From the NCBI GenBank assembly GCA_002482005.1, contig DLFD01000023.1:46477-83503 (forward strand): a stretch of 37,027 nucleotides of DNA, read 5' to 3'. This document shows, piece after piece, positions 8,144-15,902 of the stretch (position 1 is its first letter; each line of letters opens with the position of its first letter). The position numbers and the translations under genes were made by a program. Under the pieces are notes generated by a model. It had not been told where the DNA came from. It saw only the letters and a list, made by a program, of their open reading frames with translations, and searched no databases. This DNA comes from Lachnospiraceae bacterium UBA7729. GTDB taxonomy: Bacteria; Bacillota; Clostridia; Lachnospirales; Lachnospiraceae.

Positions 8144-8470
8144 TTACCGGATCTCTCCTGCTTCCTTCTGGTCGACGTGATACTTCCCGATCTTCTGGTC
8201 GATGGTCAGCACCTCGCCCTCCGGACGGTATGAGATTTTAACATAGGCATTGACAGACTTGCAGCCTGCCTTGATAGCAACTTTCTGGCAGTTCTTGACG
8301 ACTTCCATCAGCTGATCATAATCCTCGCCCTCGATCGCTGTCTCGCACGGTCCGACATAATAATTGAGACCGGTGGACTTTATGTAATCGATAACCTCAT
8401 CGATGATCCGGCATTCTTCCGCATCATTCGGGGTTTCCGGCAGTACCTGGATCGCAACACTAGACTTCAT
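8144..8470 (-). CDS. MTH1187/YkoF-type thiamine-binding protein
   Basis: This 108-residue soluble protein matches the small ferredoxin-fold family once called DUF77 (MTH1187/YqgV), whose members bind thiamine. Recognisable pieces are the VAIQVLPE start, the IDEVIDYIKSTGLNYYVGPCETAIEGE segment and the C-terminal VNAYVKISYRP strand. It is the first gene behind the TPP riboswitch, so a role in binding thiamine or a precursor in the cytosol fits, but its exact task in the importer is not known. The ATG at 8470 follows a good AAGGAG site. Confidence 0.82.
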   Translation of the reverse strand: MKSSVAIQVLPETPNDAEECRIIDEVIDYIKSTGLNYYVGPCETAIEGEDYDQLMEVVKNCQKVAIKAGCKSVNAYVKISYRPEGEVLTIDQKIGKYHVDQKEAGEIR

Positions 8471-8489
8471 ATTATTCTCCTTTCTTCAT

Positions 8490-8528
8490 GCAAAAGCCCG
8501 CCGCAGGCGGCATTTTTGCGTCCTATGG
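8490..8528 (+). repeat. dispersed palindromic element, copy A
   Basis: GCAAAAGCCCGCC and GGCGGCATTTTTGC form a hairpin followed by TCCTATGG. It is closely similar to copies at 17990-18030 and 32886-32925. This copy lies in the thi leader, between the riboswitch terminator and the ribosome site. Confidence 0.75.
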
Positions 8529-8529
8529 G

Positions 8530-8561
8530 AAAAAAAAGCGCCCGGCAGATATGCCGGACGC
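8530..8561 (-). terminator. riboswitch-controlled terminator of the thiamine operon
   Basis: GCGCCCGGCA (8538-8547) pairs with TGCCGGACGC (8552-8561) with one mismatch and a 4-nt loop, and eight T residues follow on the minus strand (8530-8537). It lies directly downstream of the TPP aptamer and is its likely expression platform. Confidence 0.88.
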
Positions 8562-8574
8562 ACTACATACACTC

Positions 8575-8662
8575 TTCGTCTTCCTACGCTGGCATTATCC
8601 AACAGGTTCTAGGGTCAAAGACAATTGTCTTACTCTCAGCCTTGCGGCTCCCCTGACATTGA
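8575..8662 (-). ncRNA. TPP riboswitch (THI element)
   Basis: The minus strand shows the conserved THI-box blocks in order: GGGGAGC, GGCTGAGAG, ACCC, AACCTG, and TGGATAATGCCAGCGTAGG. The aptamer binds thiamine pyrophosphate. The promoter lies immediately upstream and an intrinsic terminator immediately downstream, so high TPP should stop transcription of the four uptake genes. Confidence 0.96.
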
Positions 8663-8676
8663 TTCAACTATGTAGA

Positions 8677-8704
8677 ATTATATGACAGTTTTCACATTTG
8701 TCAA
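8677..8704 (-). promoter_or_regulatory. promoter of the thiamine uptake operon
   Basis: Perfect TTGACA (8699-8704) and TATAAT (8677-8682) hexamers are 16 bases apart on the minus strand, just before the TPP riboswitch. Confidence 0.85.
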
Positions 8705-8710
8705 TCAGAG

Positions 8711-8741
8711 AAAGTGCCCGTAAGAACTGTCTCCCGGGCGC
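8711..8741 (-). terminator. weak terminator after the uracil/xanthine permease
   Basis: GCGCCCG pairs with CGGGCAC across a 13-base loop, followed on the minus strand by CTTTCTC. The T run is poor, so the call is tentative; it sits immediately upstream of the thi promoter. Confidence 0.4.
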
Positions 8742-8761
8742 TCATGTTTCAGAAAGACCGG

Positions 8762-10150
8762 TCAGGCGTGAACTCCACGGTTCTCGTCGCCCTTCTCGTT
8801 GACACCGAATTCATAGTCGTTGCCCGGAAGGACCGCATTCAGCACGATTCCTGCGATGGCAGCGATCGCCAGTGCGGTCAGGGTGATGGAAGTTCCGCCG
8901 ATGTGGAAGGTGATCCCATCGCTGAAGCCAAGGCCGGATACAAAGATGACTGCGCAGATGATCAGGTTTCTGGACTTGGTAAGGTCGACCTTGTTCTCGA
9001 CGATGTTACGGACACCGATCGCGGAGATCATGCCGTAAAGCATGAAGGAAACACCGCCGATGATAGATGCCGGCATGGTTCCGATGAGATCAGAGAGCTT
9101 CGGGATGAAGCTGATGATGATCGCATAGATTGCCGCAAGGCGGATCACGCGCGGATCATAAACCTTGGAAAGCTCCAGAACACCAGTGTTCTCGCCGTAA
9201 GTGGTATTGGCCGGTCCGCCGATAAATCCTGCAAGAGAGGTTGCAAGTCCGTCGCCCATCAGGGTTCTGTGAAGCCCCGGATCGGCCAGGTAATTGTTTC
9301 CGGTAGTCGCGGAGATCGCAGAGATATCTCCGACATGCTCCATCATGGTAGCGATCGAGATCGGAGCCATGACCAGGACCGCAGTCAGATCAAACTTCGG
9401 AAGCTGGAAATGAGGAACGCCGATCCACGCGGCCTTGCTGACCTCAGCAAAGTTCAGGATAGCAGATCCATCCGGGTTGGTGACTCCGGCAGCGTTCAGA
9501 ACCAGGGCAACGGCATAGGAGACCAGAACACCCATCAGGATCGGGATGATCTTGAACATTCCCCTGCCCCAGATATTGAAGACGATGATCGTAGCAAGAG
9601 CAATGACTGCAAGTCCCCAGTTGGTCTTTGCATTATTGATTGCAGAGCCGGAAAGGGAAAGACCGATGCAGATGATGACCGGGCCGGTGACGACCGGCGG
9701 GAGGAAGTGCATCACTTTATTGACTCCCACGACCTTGATGATCAGGGCTACCACCAGATAAAGAAGTCCCGCGACTACGATGCCGCCGCAGGCATATGCC
9801 GCTTTATCGTTCGCGCTCATATCAGCATAGATACCGCTCTTCAGGTTCGCGATCGTGGCAAATCCTCCAAGAAACGCGAAGGATGATCCCAGAAATGCCG
9901 GGACCTTCATCTTTGCCAGAACATGGAACAGAAGGGTTCCGATACCTGCAGCAAACAGGGTAACCGCAACTGTGAGGCCTGTGGTCGGTGCTTCCCCCAC
10001 CGCGTCCCTGAAGTAGCTTGCGATCAGGATCGGTACCAGGATCGTGGCTCCGAACATAGCGAACATGTGCTGAAGTCCCAGAATGAGCATCTTCGGAACA
10101 CCCAGCTTGCGGGCATCACGGATCGGTGCCGCCTGCGTCGTTTCTTTCAT
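8762..10150 (-). CDS. uraA: uracil/xanthine permease, NCS2 family
   Basis: The 462-residue membrane protein has about 12-14 hydrophobic spans and the NCS2 landmarks QHMFAMFGATILVP (27-40) near the N-terminus and the NTTYGENTGVLELSKVYDPR segment (about 315-335). NCS2 proteins import uracil or xanthine with protons. UraA-type uracil uptake is the best guess because of the QHMFAMFGAT and NTTYGEN contexts, but xanthine cannot be excluded. The ATG at 10150 has a GGAGGAGGAAG site. It has its own promoter and a 5-prime leader with a strong hairpin; no PyrR-binding consensus or purine aptamer is recognised there. Confidence 0.88.
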   Translation of the reverse strand: MKETTQAAPIRDARKLGVPKMLILGLQHMFAMFGATILVPILIASYFRDAVGEAPTTGLTVAVTLFAAGIGTLLFHVLAKMKVPAFLGSSFAFLGGFATIANLKSGIYADMSANDKAAYACGGIVVAGLLYLVVALIIKVVGVNKVMHFLPPVVTGPVIICIGLSLSGSAINNAKTNWGLAVIALATIIVFNIWGRGMFKIIPILMGVLVSYAVALVLNAAGVTNPDGSAILNFAEVSKAAWIGVPHFQLPKFDLTAVLVMAPISIATMMEHVGDISAISATTGNNYLADPGLHRTLMGDGLATSLAGFIGGPANTTYGENTGVLELSKVYDPRVIRLAAIYAIIISFIPKLSDLIGTMPASIIGGVSFMLYGMISAIGVRNIVENKVDLTKSRNLIICAVIFVSGLGFSDGITFHIGGTSITLTALAIAAIAGIVLNAVLPGNDYEFGVNEKGDENRGVHA

Positions 10151-10193
10151 AACTTCCTCCTCCGCCTATTGGCTTGTGCATATGGACAGCATT

Positions 10194-10219
10194 AGTGGCA
10201 GGTGTGATTACCTGCCACT
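10194..10219 (-). promoter_or_regulatory. perfect hairpin at the 5-prime end of the uraA leader
   Basis: A 10-bp perfect stem (arm AGTGGCAGGT, 10194-10203 with 10210-10219) has a 6-base loop and no T run after it. It begins within about 10 nt of the predicted transcript start. It could be a 5-prime stabilising stem, an antiterminator-protein site or a DNA operator. Confidence 0.6.
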
Positions 10220-10233
10220 TATCCATTTCTGTA

Positions 10234-10262
10234 ATTTTATGCACATTCCGCATGCATGTCAA
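10234..10262 (-). promoter_or_regulatory. promoter of uraA
   Basis: TTGACA (10257-10262) and TAAAAT (10234-10239) are 17 bases apart on the minus strand, predicting a leader of about 76 nt. Confidence 0.8.
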
Positions 10263-10315
10263 TACAGATAGAAAAGCCTGTAAAGCATGCGTAAAGCCGG
10301 GCGCTGCAGCTACCT

Positions 10316-11227
10316 TTAAGTTTCGCTTTCCGGCTCCGCGCTCTCAGACTGCTGTGTCTGACTCTCCGGCTGCTCTGCCGCACTCTCCGGCTGCTCTGCC
10401 GCGCTCTCCGGCTGCTCTGCCGCACTCTCCGGCTGCTCTGCCGCACTCTCCGGCTGCGCCGCCAAAACCTCCGGCTCCGCAGCGCCTTCCGTCTCGGTCT
10501 CTGCCTCCGTCTCAACGACCTGTTCGATATGGTTCGTATTCTCGAGAAAGGCGAGTGTCTTGTCCATCAGCAGACTGATCCTTACGGTCTGTTCGTCAAA
10601 ATCTGCAAGCAGTTCTTCACTGGAAGTATATCCGTACCTTGCCGCATAGTCAGACAGCCCCTTCTGGTATTCCTCATCGGATACCGTTATATTCTCCTTC
10701 TCAGCTACCGCACCAAGCAGAAGCTCCTGCTTCAGAGTCTTCTCGGCTGCCTTTCTGCAGGCTTTTGAGAAAGCCTGCTCATCCATGCCAAGATAAGTGC
10801 TGAGAAATGTTCCGAAATCCATCCCGTACATCTCAGCGTACTGCTGATATGTGGACGTCAGTCCCTGGACCACATAAGCCTCCAGATCTTCCGGAAAACT
10901 CTTTACAGGATAAAGTGAATAGAGCTGTGTCATAAGATCCGTATCCAGCTCTTTTCTCCAGGCTGCCTGAGCCTCGGAAGAACCATCCGCCGGAGAATAA
11001 AGCCGGATCGTCAGATTCTTATAGCTGTCATCTGTGATCTTCACATAATCTGAAGCTTTGTAGGAAGGCCTGATGCCTGCTGACGGGACCATACCCGTTC
11101 CGGTGACTGCGGTTTCTTCCTGCAGCTCCGTACCAGTAGACTGATCTGCCTCTCCCGCCGCTGCAGGCAGGGACAATGTGATGACCAGAGCGGCACATAC
11201 TGCCGCGATCCCTTTCAGTCTCTTCAT
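10316..11227 (-). CDS. exported trigger-factor-like protein without a PPIase domain
   Basis: The 303-residue protein starts with a signal peptide (1-24, ending PAAAG). Its middle (about 58-240) is clearly related to the protein encoded just upstream: both carry ITDD-YKN/YRN near the N-terminus and an LLGA-KEN-T-SDE motif late in the helical region that resembles the trigger-factor C-terminal chaperone domain. The FKBP domain present in the neighbour is absent here. The C-terminus consists of QPESAAE repeats and acidic/Gln-rich sequence. It starts 5 bases after its paralogue, so the two are co-translated. A role in folding secreted proteins outside the membrane is inferred, not shown. Confidence 0.72.
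   Translation of the reverse strand: MKRLKGIAAVCAALVITLSLPAAAGEADQSTGTELQEETAVTGTGMVPSAGIRPSYKASDYVKITDDSYKNLTIRLYSPADGSSEAQAAWRKELDTDLMTQLYSLYPVKSFPEDLEAYVVQGLTSTYQQYAEMYGMDFGTFLSTYLGMDEQAFSKACRKAAEKTLKQELLLGAVAEKENITVSDEEYQKGLSDYAARYGYTSSEELLADFDEQTVRISLLMDKTLAFLENTNHIEQVVETEAETETEGAAEPEVLAAQPESAAEQPESAAEQPESAAEQPESAAEQPESQTQQSESAEPESET
10362..10457 (-). repeat. 21-bp tandem repeat coding QPESAAE
   Basis: Four full 21-bp units (10362-10445) and a partial fifth differ from each other by only a base or so. They encode the heptad-length C-terminal repeats of the trigger-factor-like paralogue. Such near-identical units can change number by slippage. Confidence 0.9.
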
Positions 11228-11232
11228 GATCT

Positions 11233-12459
11233 TCAGTTCTCCGTCTCAGCCTCGGTCTCGATGATCAGATCTTCGTAATCCTCTGTATCGCTTTCGGTCT
11301 CCTCCACTTCCGTGACCTTGATGATCCCGGCAAGATGTTCCATTACCTTATTCTCATATTCGCTTTCACGGACTTCACTCTCGGTGACATTCTGCGCCCT
11401 ATATGCAGCAAGGATATCCTCGGACGTAGTCCCATACTGGTCAGCGTACCCCTGAAGGATCTTACTGAAGTCCTCATCACTCAGAGTGACGTTCTCCTTT
11501 GCTCCGATTGCTCCGAGGAGGATCCGCTGCTGAAGAAGCTGCTTTGCGGACGCCTCAAAATACTGAGTCATCTGATCCTTATCGGTCTGATAAAGCTTCA
11601 GGAAATCATCAAGTGTTGACCCTGCTGCCTCGGCCTCGGCTGTGAGCTGGTCCAGATTCTTATTGACGTAGTAATCGATATAATCCTGTGGGTAAGACTC
11701 CTCATCGAGCGGATACAGCTGGATCAGCTCGGTCAGGATATTGTAATAAAGCTCCTTCTTCTGCTCGCTATCATTCTCCGCTTCCAGATTCTTTCTGACG
11801 TAAGCACGGTAATCGTCCGCCTTCTTGTACTCGCCATCGGTGAGCTGGTCCACCATATCATCCGTGATCTCCGGAGTCTCTTTCACGAAATTGATCGTGA
11901 CGGTGAAGACAACATCCTGTCCTGCCAGGTCGGAAGCGCCGTAGTCCTCCGGGAATGTGAGGTTCAGGTCGACAGTGTCTCCGATCTTCCTTCCGATCAG
12001 GCCGCTCTCAAATCCGTCGATGAACTGGCCGGAACCGATCGTCAGGTCCTGGTCTTCTGCCGTTCCCCCGTCAAAAGCTTCACCGTCCTTCTTTCCGACA
12101 TAATCGATGTTGACGGTATCGCCGTCTTCGACCGTACCTTCCGTCTTCTTATCATAGACATCCGCGTAGGAAGCCTCATTCAGGATTTCGTCATCGACAT
12201 CCTCATCCAGAACCTCCGCCACCGGCGATACGGTAACCTCGATATTCCTGTACTTATCATCGGTGATCGTCAGGTACTTCGCAATGTCGATATCCGGCGC
12301 CTCCTGAAGCGGCACTTCCGTCTCAGTCTCTCCCATATCGAAAAATGCTTCGGTCTCAGTCTCCGCCGGGAGCTCCGTCTCGGAAGCCATTCCTGCGGTC
12401 GGGACCATGGAAGCCGTCATGCAGCAGGCAAGTAACATCGTAATGATCTTTCTCTTCAT
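11233..12459 (-). CDS. exported trigger-factor-like peptidyl-prolyl isomerase (FKBP type)
   Basis: The 408-residue protein has a signal peptide (1-25, ending AGMA) and a Glu/Thr-rich linker (26-52). A FKBP-type PPIase domain follows at about 108-193 (DGDTVNIDYVG, AFDGGTAED, IGSGQFIDGFESGLIG, Y-ASDLAGQDVVF), then a helical trigger-factor C-terminal domain (about 195-375) and an acidic tail. The domain order matches trigger factor without the ribosome-binding N-terminus, which fits an extracytoplasmic foldase. The ATG at 12459 is preferred because it begins the signal peptide and has AGAGG upstream; the frame is open 28 codons further up. It is first in a two-gene operon. Confidence 0.85.
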   Translation of the reverse strand: MKRKIITMLLACCMTASMVPTAGMASETELPAETETEAFFDMGETETEVPLQEAPDIDIAKYLTITDDKYRNIEVTVSPVAEVLDEDVDDEILNEASYADVYDKKTEGTVEDGDTVNIDYVGKKDGEAFDGGTAEDQDLTIGSGQFIDGFESGLIGRKIGDTVDLNLTFPEDYGASDLAGQDVVFTVTINFVKETPEITDDMVDQLTDGEYKKADDYRAYVRKNLEAENDSEQKKELYYNILTELIQLYPLDEESYPQDYIDYYVNKNLDQLTAEAEAAGSTLDDFLKLYQTDKDQMTQYFEASAKQLLQQRILLGAIGAKENVTLSDEDFSKILQGYADQYGTTSEDILAAYRAQNVTESEVRESEYENKVMEHLAGIIKVTEVEETESDTEDYEDLIIETEAETEN

Positions 12460-12520
12460 AATAGCAATCCTCTCTTTGCTCTTGTCCGTCTGGTCTGTAA
12501 TATTCCACAGATGTTTTATT

Positions 12521-12549
12521 AGTATAACATATCTTGCGTGCACTCACAA
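12521..12549 (-). promoter_or_regulatory. promoter of the exported foldase pair
   Basis: TTGTGA (12544-12549) and TATACT (12521-12526) are 17 bases apart on the minus strand. It overlaps the divergent plus-strand promoter at 12534-12562. Confidence 0.65.
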
Positions 12550-12562
12550 ATAATGGTAATAT
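12534..12562 (+). promoter_or_regulatory. divergent promoter of the small membrane-protein gene
   Basis: TTGCGT (12534-12539) and TAATAT (12557-12562) are 17 bases apart, about 32 bases before the ATG. Its region overlaps the opposite-strand promoter, so the two may compete. Confidence 0.5.
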
Positions 12563-12594
12563 TTTGAATATCAATGCGGTATTAGGAGGAAACT

Positions 12595-13089
12595 ATGTCA
12601 ACACTCTCAATTGTACTTCTGATTATCCTTGCCGCTCTGGTCGTCCTCATGATCGTGCTCTACTTCTGGTCGAAGAAGCTTCAGAAGAGACAGGATGAAT
12701 CCAGAGAAAAGATGGAGCAGACAAAACAGACTGTCTCAATGCTCATCATCGACAAGAAGATGCTTCCTGTAAAATCATCCGGTCTTCCGCAGGCGGCGAT
12801 TGATCAGACGCCCAAGTATCTGCGCCGCAGCAAGCTTCCGATCGTGAAAGCACGCTGCCAGGGAAAGATCATGACATTCATCGCCGACTCGAAAGTCTAC
12901 CCGGTCATCCCGGTCAGAAAGGAAGTCAAAGCAACGATCAGCGGTCTCTACATCATGGATGTAAGAGCGATCCGCGGACAGCTGGAAGCTCCCCCGAAGA
13001 AAAGAAAGTGGTACGAGAAGCTCAGAAGAAAAGCGGAAGAGACCGTTTCCTCTTCTTCCTCTTCCTCAAAAGGAAAAAAGAAAAAGTGA
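12595..13089 (+). CDS. small membrane-anchored protein of unknown function
   Basis: I do not recognise the family. The 164 residues begin with one membrane helix (about 5-25), then a charged, probably coiled-coil stretch (26-48, KKLQKRQDESREKMEQTKQ). A compact soluble part (about 49-128) contains DKKMLPVKSSGLP, a YLRRSKLPIVKAR segment and VYPVIPVRKEVKA. The tail is basic, with a run of serines and a final Lys-rich end. The ordered central part suggests a real conserved domain and not a spurious frame. A strong AGGAGG lies 6 bases before the ATG, and a promoter and terminator frame it as a single-gene unit. The soluble part probably faces the cytosol. Confidence 0.75.
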   Translation: MSTLSIVLLIILAALVVLMIVLYFWSKKLQKRQDESREKMEQTKQTVSMLIIDKKMLPVKSSGLPQAAIDQTPKYLRRSKLPIVKARCQGKIMTFIADSKVYPVIPVRKEVKATISGLYIMDVRAIRGQLEAPPKKRKWYEKLRRKAEETVSSSSSSSKGKKKK

Positions 13090-13102
13090 TCCCGGCTACA
13101 GG

Positions 13103-13134
13103 CCGCAGGCAGGAAAGCTGCCTGCGGTTTTTTT
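13103..13134 (+). terminator. intrinsic terminator after the small membrane-protein gene
   Basis: A perfect 10-bp stem (CCGCAGGCAG with CTGCCTGCGG) and a 5-base loop are followed by seven T residues. Confidence 0.92.
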
Positions 13135-13135
13135 G

Positions 13136-13189
13136 TAAGGCGTAGCCGGATCGAGCAGGCGGACGGAGTCCTGCCTGTTGATTGCCTTA
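13136..13189. repeat. palindromic repeat related to the 23.8-kb mosaic
   Basis: TAAGGC (13136-13141) pairs with GCCTTA (13184-13189), and inside it CAGGCGGAC pairs with GTCCTGCCTG with one bulge. The 37 bases at 13139-13175 match the reverse complement of 23828-23864 at 35 of 37 positions. Confidence 0.8.
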
Positions 13190-13210
13190 AAACAGCTCTT
13201 ACGCTCCGGC

Positions 13211-15883
13211 TCACTGTGCAGGAGGGATCCCGTTCAGGATCTCGATGACGTCCGGGTCCTCGGCTGCTTCTTCCTGCTCCTCTGCCTGGACCGGCTGCAG
13301 CGGGACTGTCTGCGGCTGCGCTGCAGATGTCTGAGGCGTCGCAGAGGGCTGCGGCGCTGTTGTCTGCGGCTGCGCTGCAGATGTCTGAGGCGTCGCAGAC
13401 GGCTCCGGTGCTGTTGTCTGCGGCTGCGCTGCAGATGTCTGAGGTGTCGCAGACGGCTGCGTGTTCACCGTTGTCTGGTCTGAGCTGTAGATCGTGATCA
13501 CATCCGGGGACATCCCGTCCGTATCCGAGGAGGCAGATGTCTCCGGGACTGTGCCTCCGTCCCCATGGAGATTGCAGCGGTTTGTTGGCTGTGTTCCCGG
13601 TGCGAAATACTCCTGGTACGGATCCGGGCACCCAGGTGCCGCGATCAGGTGACTCTCCGGACAGATCTCCTCCGTCACGATATCCGGAGCCATTCCGAAG
13701 GCGGATATCGTCTCCGTCTCGCTGACCCGTTTCATGATGCTGCTCCACAGCGTCTTGCTGTAGGTGTGATAAGTATCTTCATCCGGAAGCGGGGAGTTAT
13801 TGTCGTATCCTCCCCAGATCCCGCATGCAAGATATGGAGTGTAGCCCACAAACCAGCTGTCCCGGTAATCATTGGTCGTCCCTGTCTTTCCAGCGGCAGG
13901 CATCTGTCCGATATCGATCAGGCCGTAAGCAGTCCCCTCGGGGTCACTGATGACTCCACGCATCGCGGACGTCAGAAGTGAAGCTGTCTCCGGGCTGATG
14001 ACCGTTCTCGTCTGGGGATCCGAATGATCCAGCACAACATTGCCGTACATGTCGAGGACCTGGGTATAGAAAGAAGGTCTGATGTACTGTCCGTCGTAGG
14101 CGATCGCTGCATAGGCCCCGGTCAGTTCGAGGTTGGTGACGCCATACGTGATGCCGCCGAGAGCCAGAGTCTGGCCAATATCAGAATATGTTCCTGCATC
14201 CGTCTTCTCTGATTCGACCAGAGTGGAGATGCCGAACTTCTCTGCATAGTCAAAACCAACCTTCGGGGTGATCTCCGTCAGGCACTTTACCGCCGGAACA
14301 TTGAGTGACCGGACGATCGCCTGACGGATGGTCACATCTCCTGAGTACGTTTCCTCCGCATTGCGCACCGGGGTCCCATCCTGATAGCTGTAAGGTTCAT
14401 CTTTATAGACGGTTGCCAGAGTCCTGCCTGCTGAATCGAGCGCCGGAGCATAGACCGCAAGGATCTTGAACGTGGATCCCGGCTGCCTTCTTGTATAGGA
14501 AGCACGATTGAGCGTCAGACTGGCCTCCTTTGTCCCCCTGCCTCCGACAAGAGCCTTCACAAGTCCATTTGCAGGATCGATGATGACGCAGGATGCCTGG
14601 GGCTGCGGAGTGATTGTGACCCTCTCTCCGAGCACGGTATCCCCCTCTTTCACAACGGACTGCCGGAAAGCAGAAGCTCCGGCCTTTGCCTGGTCCGCCG
14701 TCTGATACATCATGTCAAAGGAAGGATCGGTCTGCTGGATGAAAGCCCGAAGGTCCTCATTCCCAAAGTCCGTGATCTGGCCTTCCTCATCCTCCACGCT
14801 CAGGGCATAGTCGATCCCGACCTCGGTCCCGGAAGGGAAGTTTGAAGGATTCTCGAATTCCTCGTCGCAGATCTTCTGGATATCATCATCCTGGGCAGAA
14901 TAGATCCTGAGCCCTCCGGAATAGACGGCTTTATAAGCCTGCTGTCTGGAATATCCCTTCTCATCCTGAAGGTCCTGCATGACCTGTGCGATCAGCGCAT
15001 CCTGATAAAATGTGTATATGGAGCCTGATGTGTCCACGCGGGTCCCGTTATCTCTGATTCTGGAATAGACGTCATCCGCCTGTGCCGCCGCATACTGCAT
15101 CTGATCGATATAGCCCTGCCTGAGCATGGCATTCAGGACCTCCGTGCGCCGCTTCCGGTTGTTTTCCGGATAGACGATCGGATTGTAGGCAGTCGGATTC
15201 TGTGTAATCCCGGCGATGACTGCGGACTCGGAAAGAGTCAGTTCCGATACATCCTTCCCGAAGTAATGGTAGGCAGCCGCCTGCACGCCATAGCACCCTG
15301 CCCCAAGATTGATCGTGTTGAGGTAGTCTTCCAGGATCAGCTTTTTGTCGAGCATCTTTTCAAGCTGAAGGGCCAGATACTGTTCCTGGATCTTTCTTTC
15401 CAGGCGCTCCCGGAAAGAAGTTTCATGTACCCATCCCGGGAAGACCGTGTTCTTCAGGAGCTGCTGGGTGATCGTGCTGGCCCCTTCGGAGAATTCGCCG
15501 TTCCGGATTCCTCTCACAAAGGCTCTCAGGATTCCCTTCGGATCGATCCCGTGATGTTTCCAGAAACGTTCGTCCTCGATCGCAACGACAGCGTTCTGAA
15601 GGTCTGCCGGGATCTTTTTGATGCTCACCAGATCCCTGTTTGCCTCCGGCAGCGTCAGTTTCTGCTCTCTCTTCCCGTCCTCATCATAGATATAGGTGGC
15701 TGCTTCTGAAGGGATGAACTGAGTCGGGCTGATCTCAGGTGCCTCCCTGACGATCGCCCTGACTTCGATCACTGCAAAGATCCCGCCTCCGATGATGGCA
15801 GTCAGGATAACGATCAGGATGAACTTCAGGATATTGGATATGATGATGCCTGCGCGGCTTCTTCTGCGCCTTCTCCTCTTCAT
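13211..15883 (-). CDS. class A penicillin-binding protein (transglycosylase/transpeptidase)
   Basis: The 890-residue bifunctional murein synthase has a basic N-terminus, one membrane anchor (about 12-40) and a GT51 domain with EDERFWKHHGID (E103 as catalytic glutamate), GASTITQQLLKN (134-145) and RKIQE. The transpeptidase domain has STFK (nucleophile S470, K473), SLN (526-528) and KTGT (666-669). The C-terminal 140 residues are a low-complexity Pro/Gln/Ser/Thr tail with three 18-residue repeats. It polymerises and cross-links peptidoglycan at the outer membrane face. The ATG follows GGAGGAG. The upstream gap contains 13-bp direct repeats that may bind a regulator. Confidence 0.95.
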   Translation of the reverse strand: MKRRRRRRSRAGIIISNILKFILIVILTAIIGGGIFAVIEVRAIVREAPEISPTQFIPSEAATYIYDEDGKREQKLTLPEANRDLVSIKKIPADLQNAVVAIEDERFWKHHGIDPKGILRAFVRGIRNGEFSEGASTITQQLLKNTVFPGWVHETSFRERLERKIQEQYLALQLEKMLDKKLILEDYLNTINLGAGCYGVQAAAYHYFGKDVSELTLSESAVIAGITQNPTAYNPIVYPENNRKRRTEVLNAMLRQGYIDQMQYAAAQADDVYSRIRDNGTRVDTSGSIYTFYQDALIAQVMQDLQDEKGYSRQQAYKAVYSGGLRIYSAQDDDIQKICDEEFENPSNFPSGTEVGIDYALSVEDEEGQITDFGNEDLRAFIQQTDPSFDMMYQTADQAKAGASAFRQSVVKEGDTVLGERVTITPQPQASCVIIDPANGLVKALVGGRGTKEASLTLNRASYTRRQPGSTFKILAVYAPALDSAGRTLATVYKDEPYSYQDGTPVRNAEETYSGDVTIRQAIVRSLNVPAVKCLTEITPKVGFDYAEKFGISTLVESEKTDAGTYSDIGQTLALGGITYGVTNLELTGAYAAIAYDGQYIRPSFYTQVLDMYGNVVLDHSDPQTRTVISPETASLLTSAMRGVISDPEGTAYGLIDIGQMPAAGKTGTTNDYRDSWFVGYTPYLACGIWGGYDNNSPLPDEDTYHTYSKTLWSSIMKRVSETETISAFGMAPDIVTEEICPESHLIAAPGCPDPYQEYFAPGTQPTNRCNLHGDGGTVPETSASSDTDGMSPDVITIYSSDQTTVNTQPSATPQTSAAQPQTTAPEPSATPQTSAAQPQTTAPQPSATPQTSAAQPQTVPLQPVQAEEQEEAAEDPDVIEILNGIPPAQ
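13308..13469 (-). repeat. 54-bp tandem repeat in the PBP C-terminal tail
   Basis: Three units starting at 13308, 13362 and 13416 encode an 18-residue Pro/Gln/Thr/Ser-rich repeat containing PSATPQTSAAQPQ. The third unit diverges at its far end. The repeats lie outside the enzymatic domains and could span the cell wall. Confidence 0.9.
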
Positions 15884-15902
15884 GGGTCTCCTCCGGCCGG
15901 TC

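Noticed and set aside
8714..9886. 390-codon open frame antisense to uraA
   Set aside because: Its Asp/Arg-rich product is typical of the reverse reading of a membrane protein gene; the NCS2 gene on the other strand is clear.
10151..10227. A PyrR-binding site or purine riboswitch in the uraA leader
   Set aside because: The PyrR consensus loop and the conserved purine-aptamer loops are absent; only one plain hairpin is seen.
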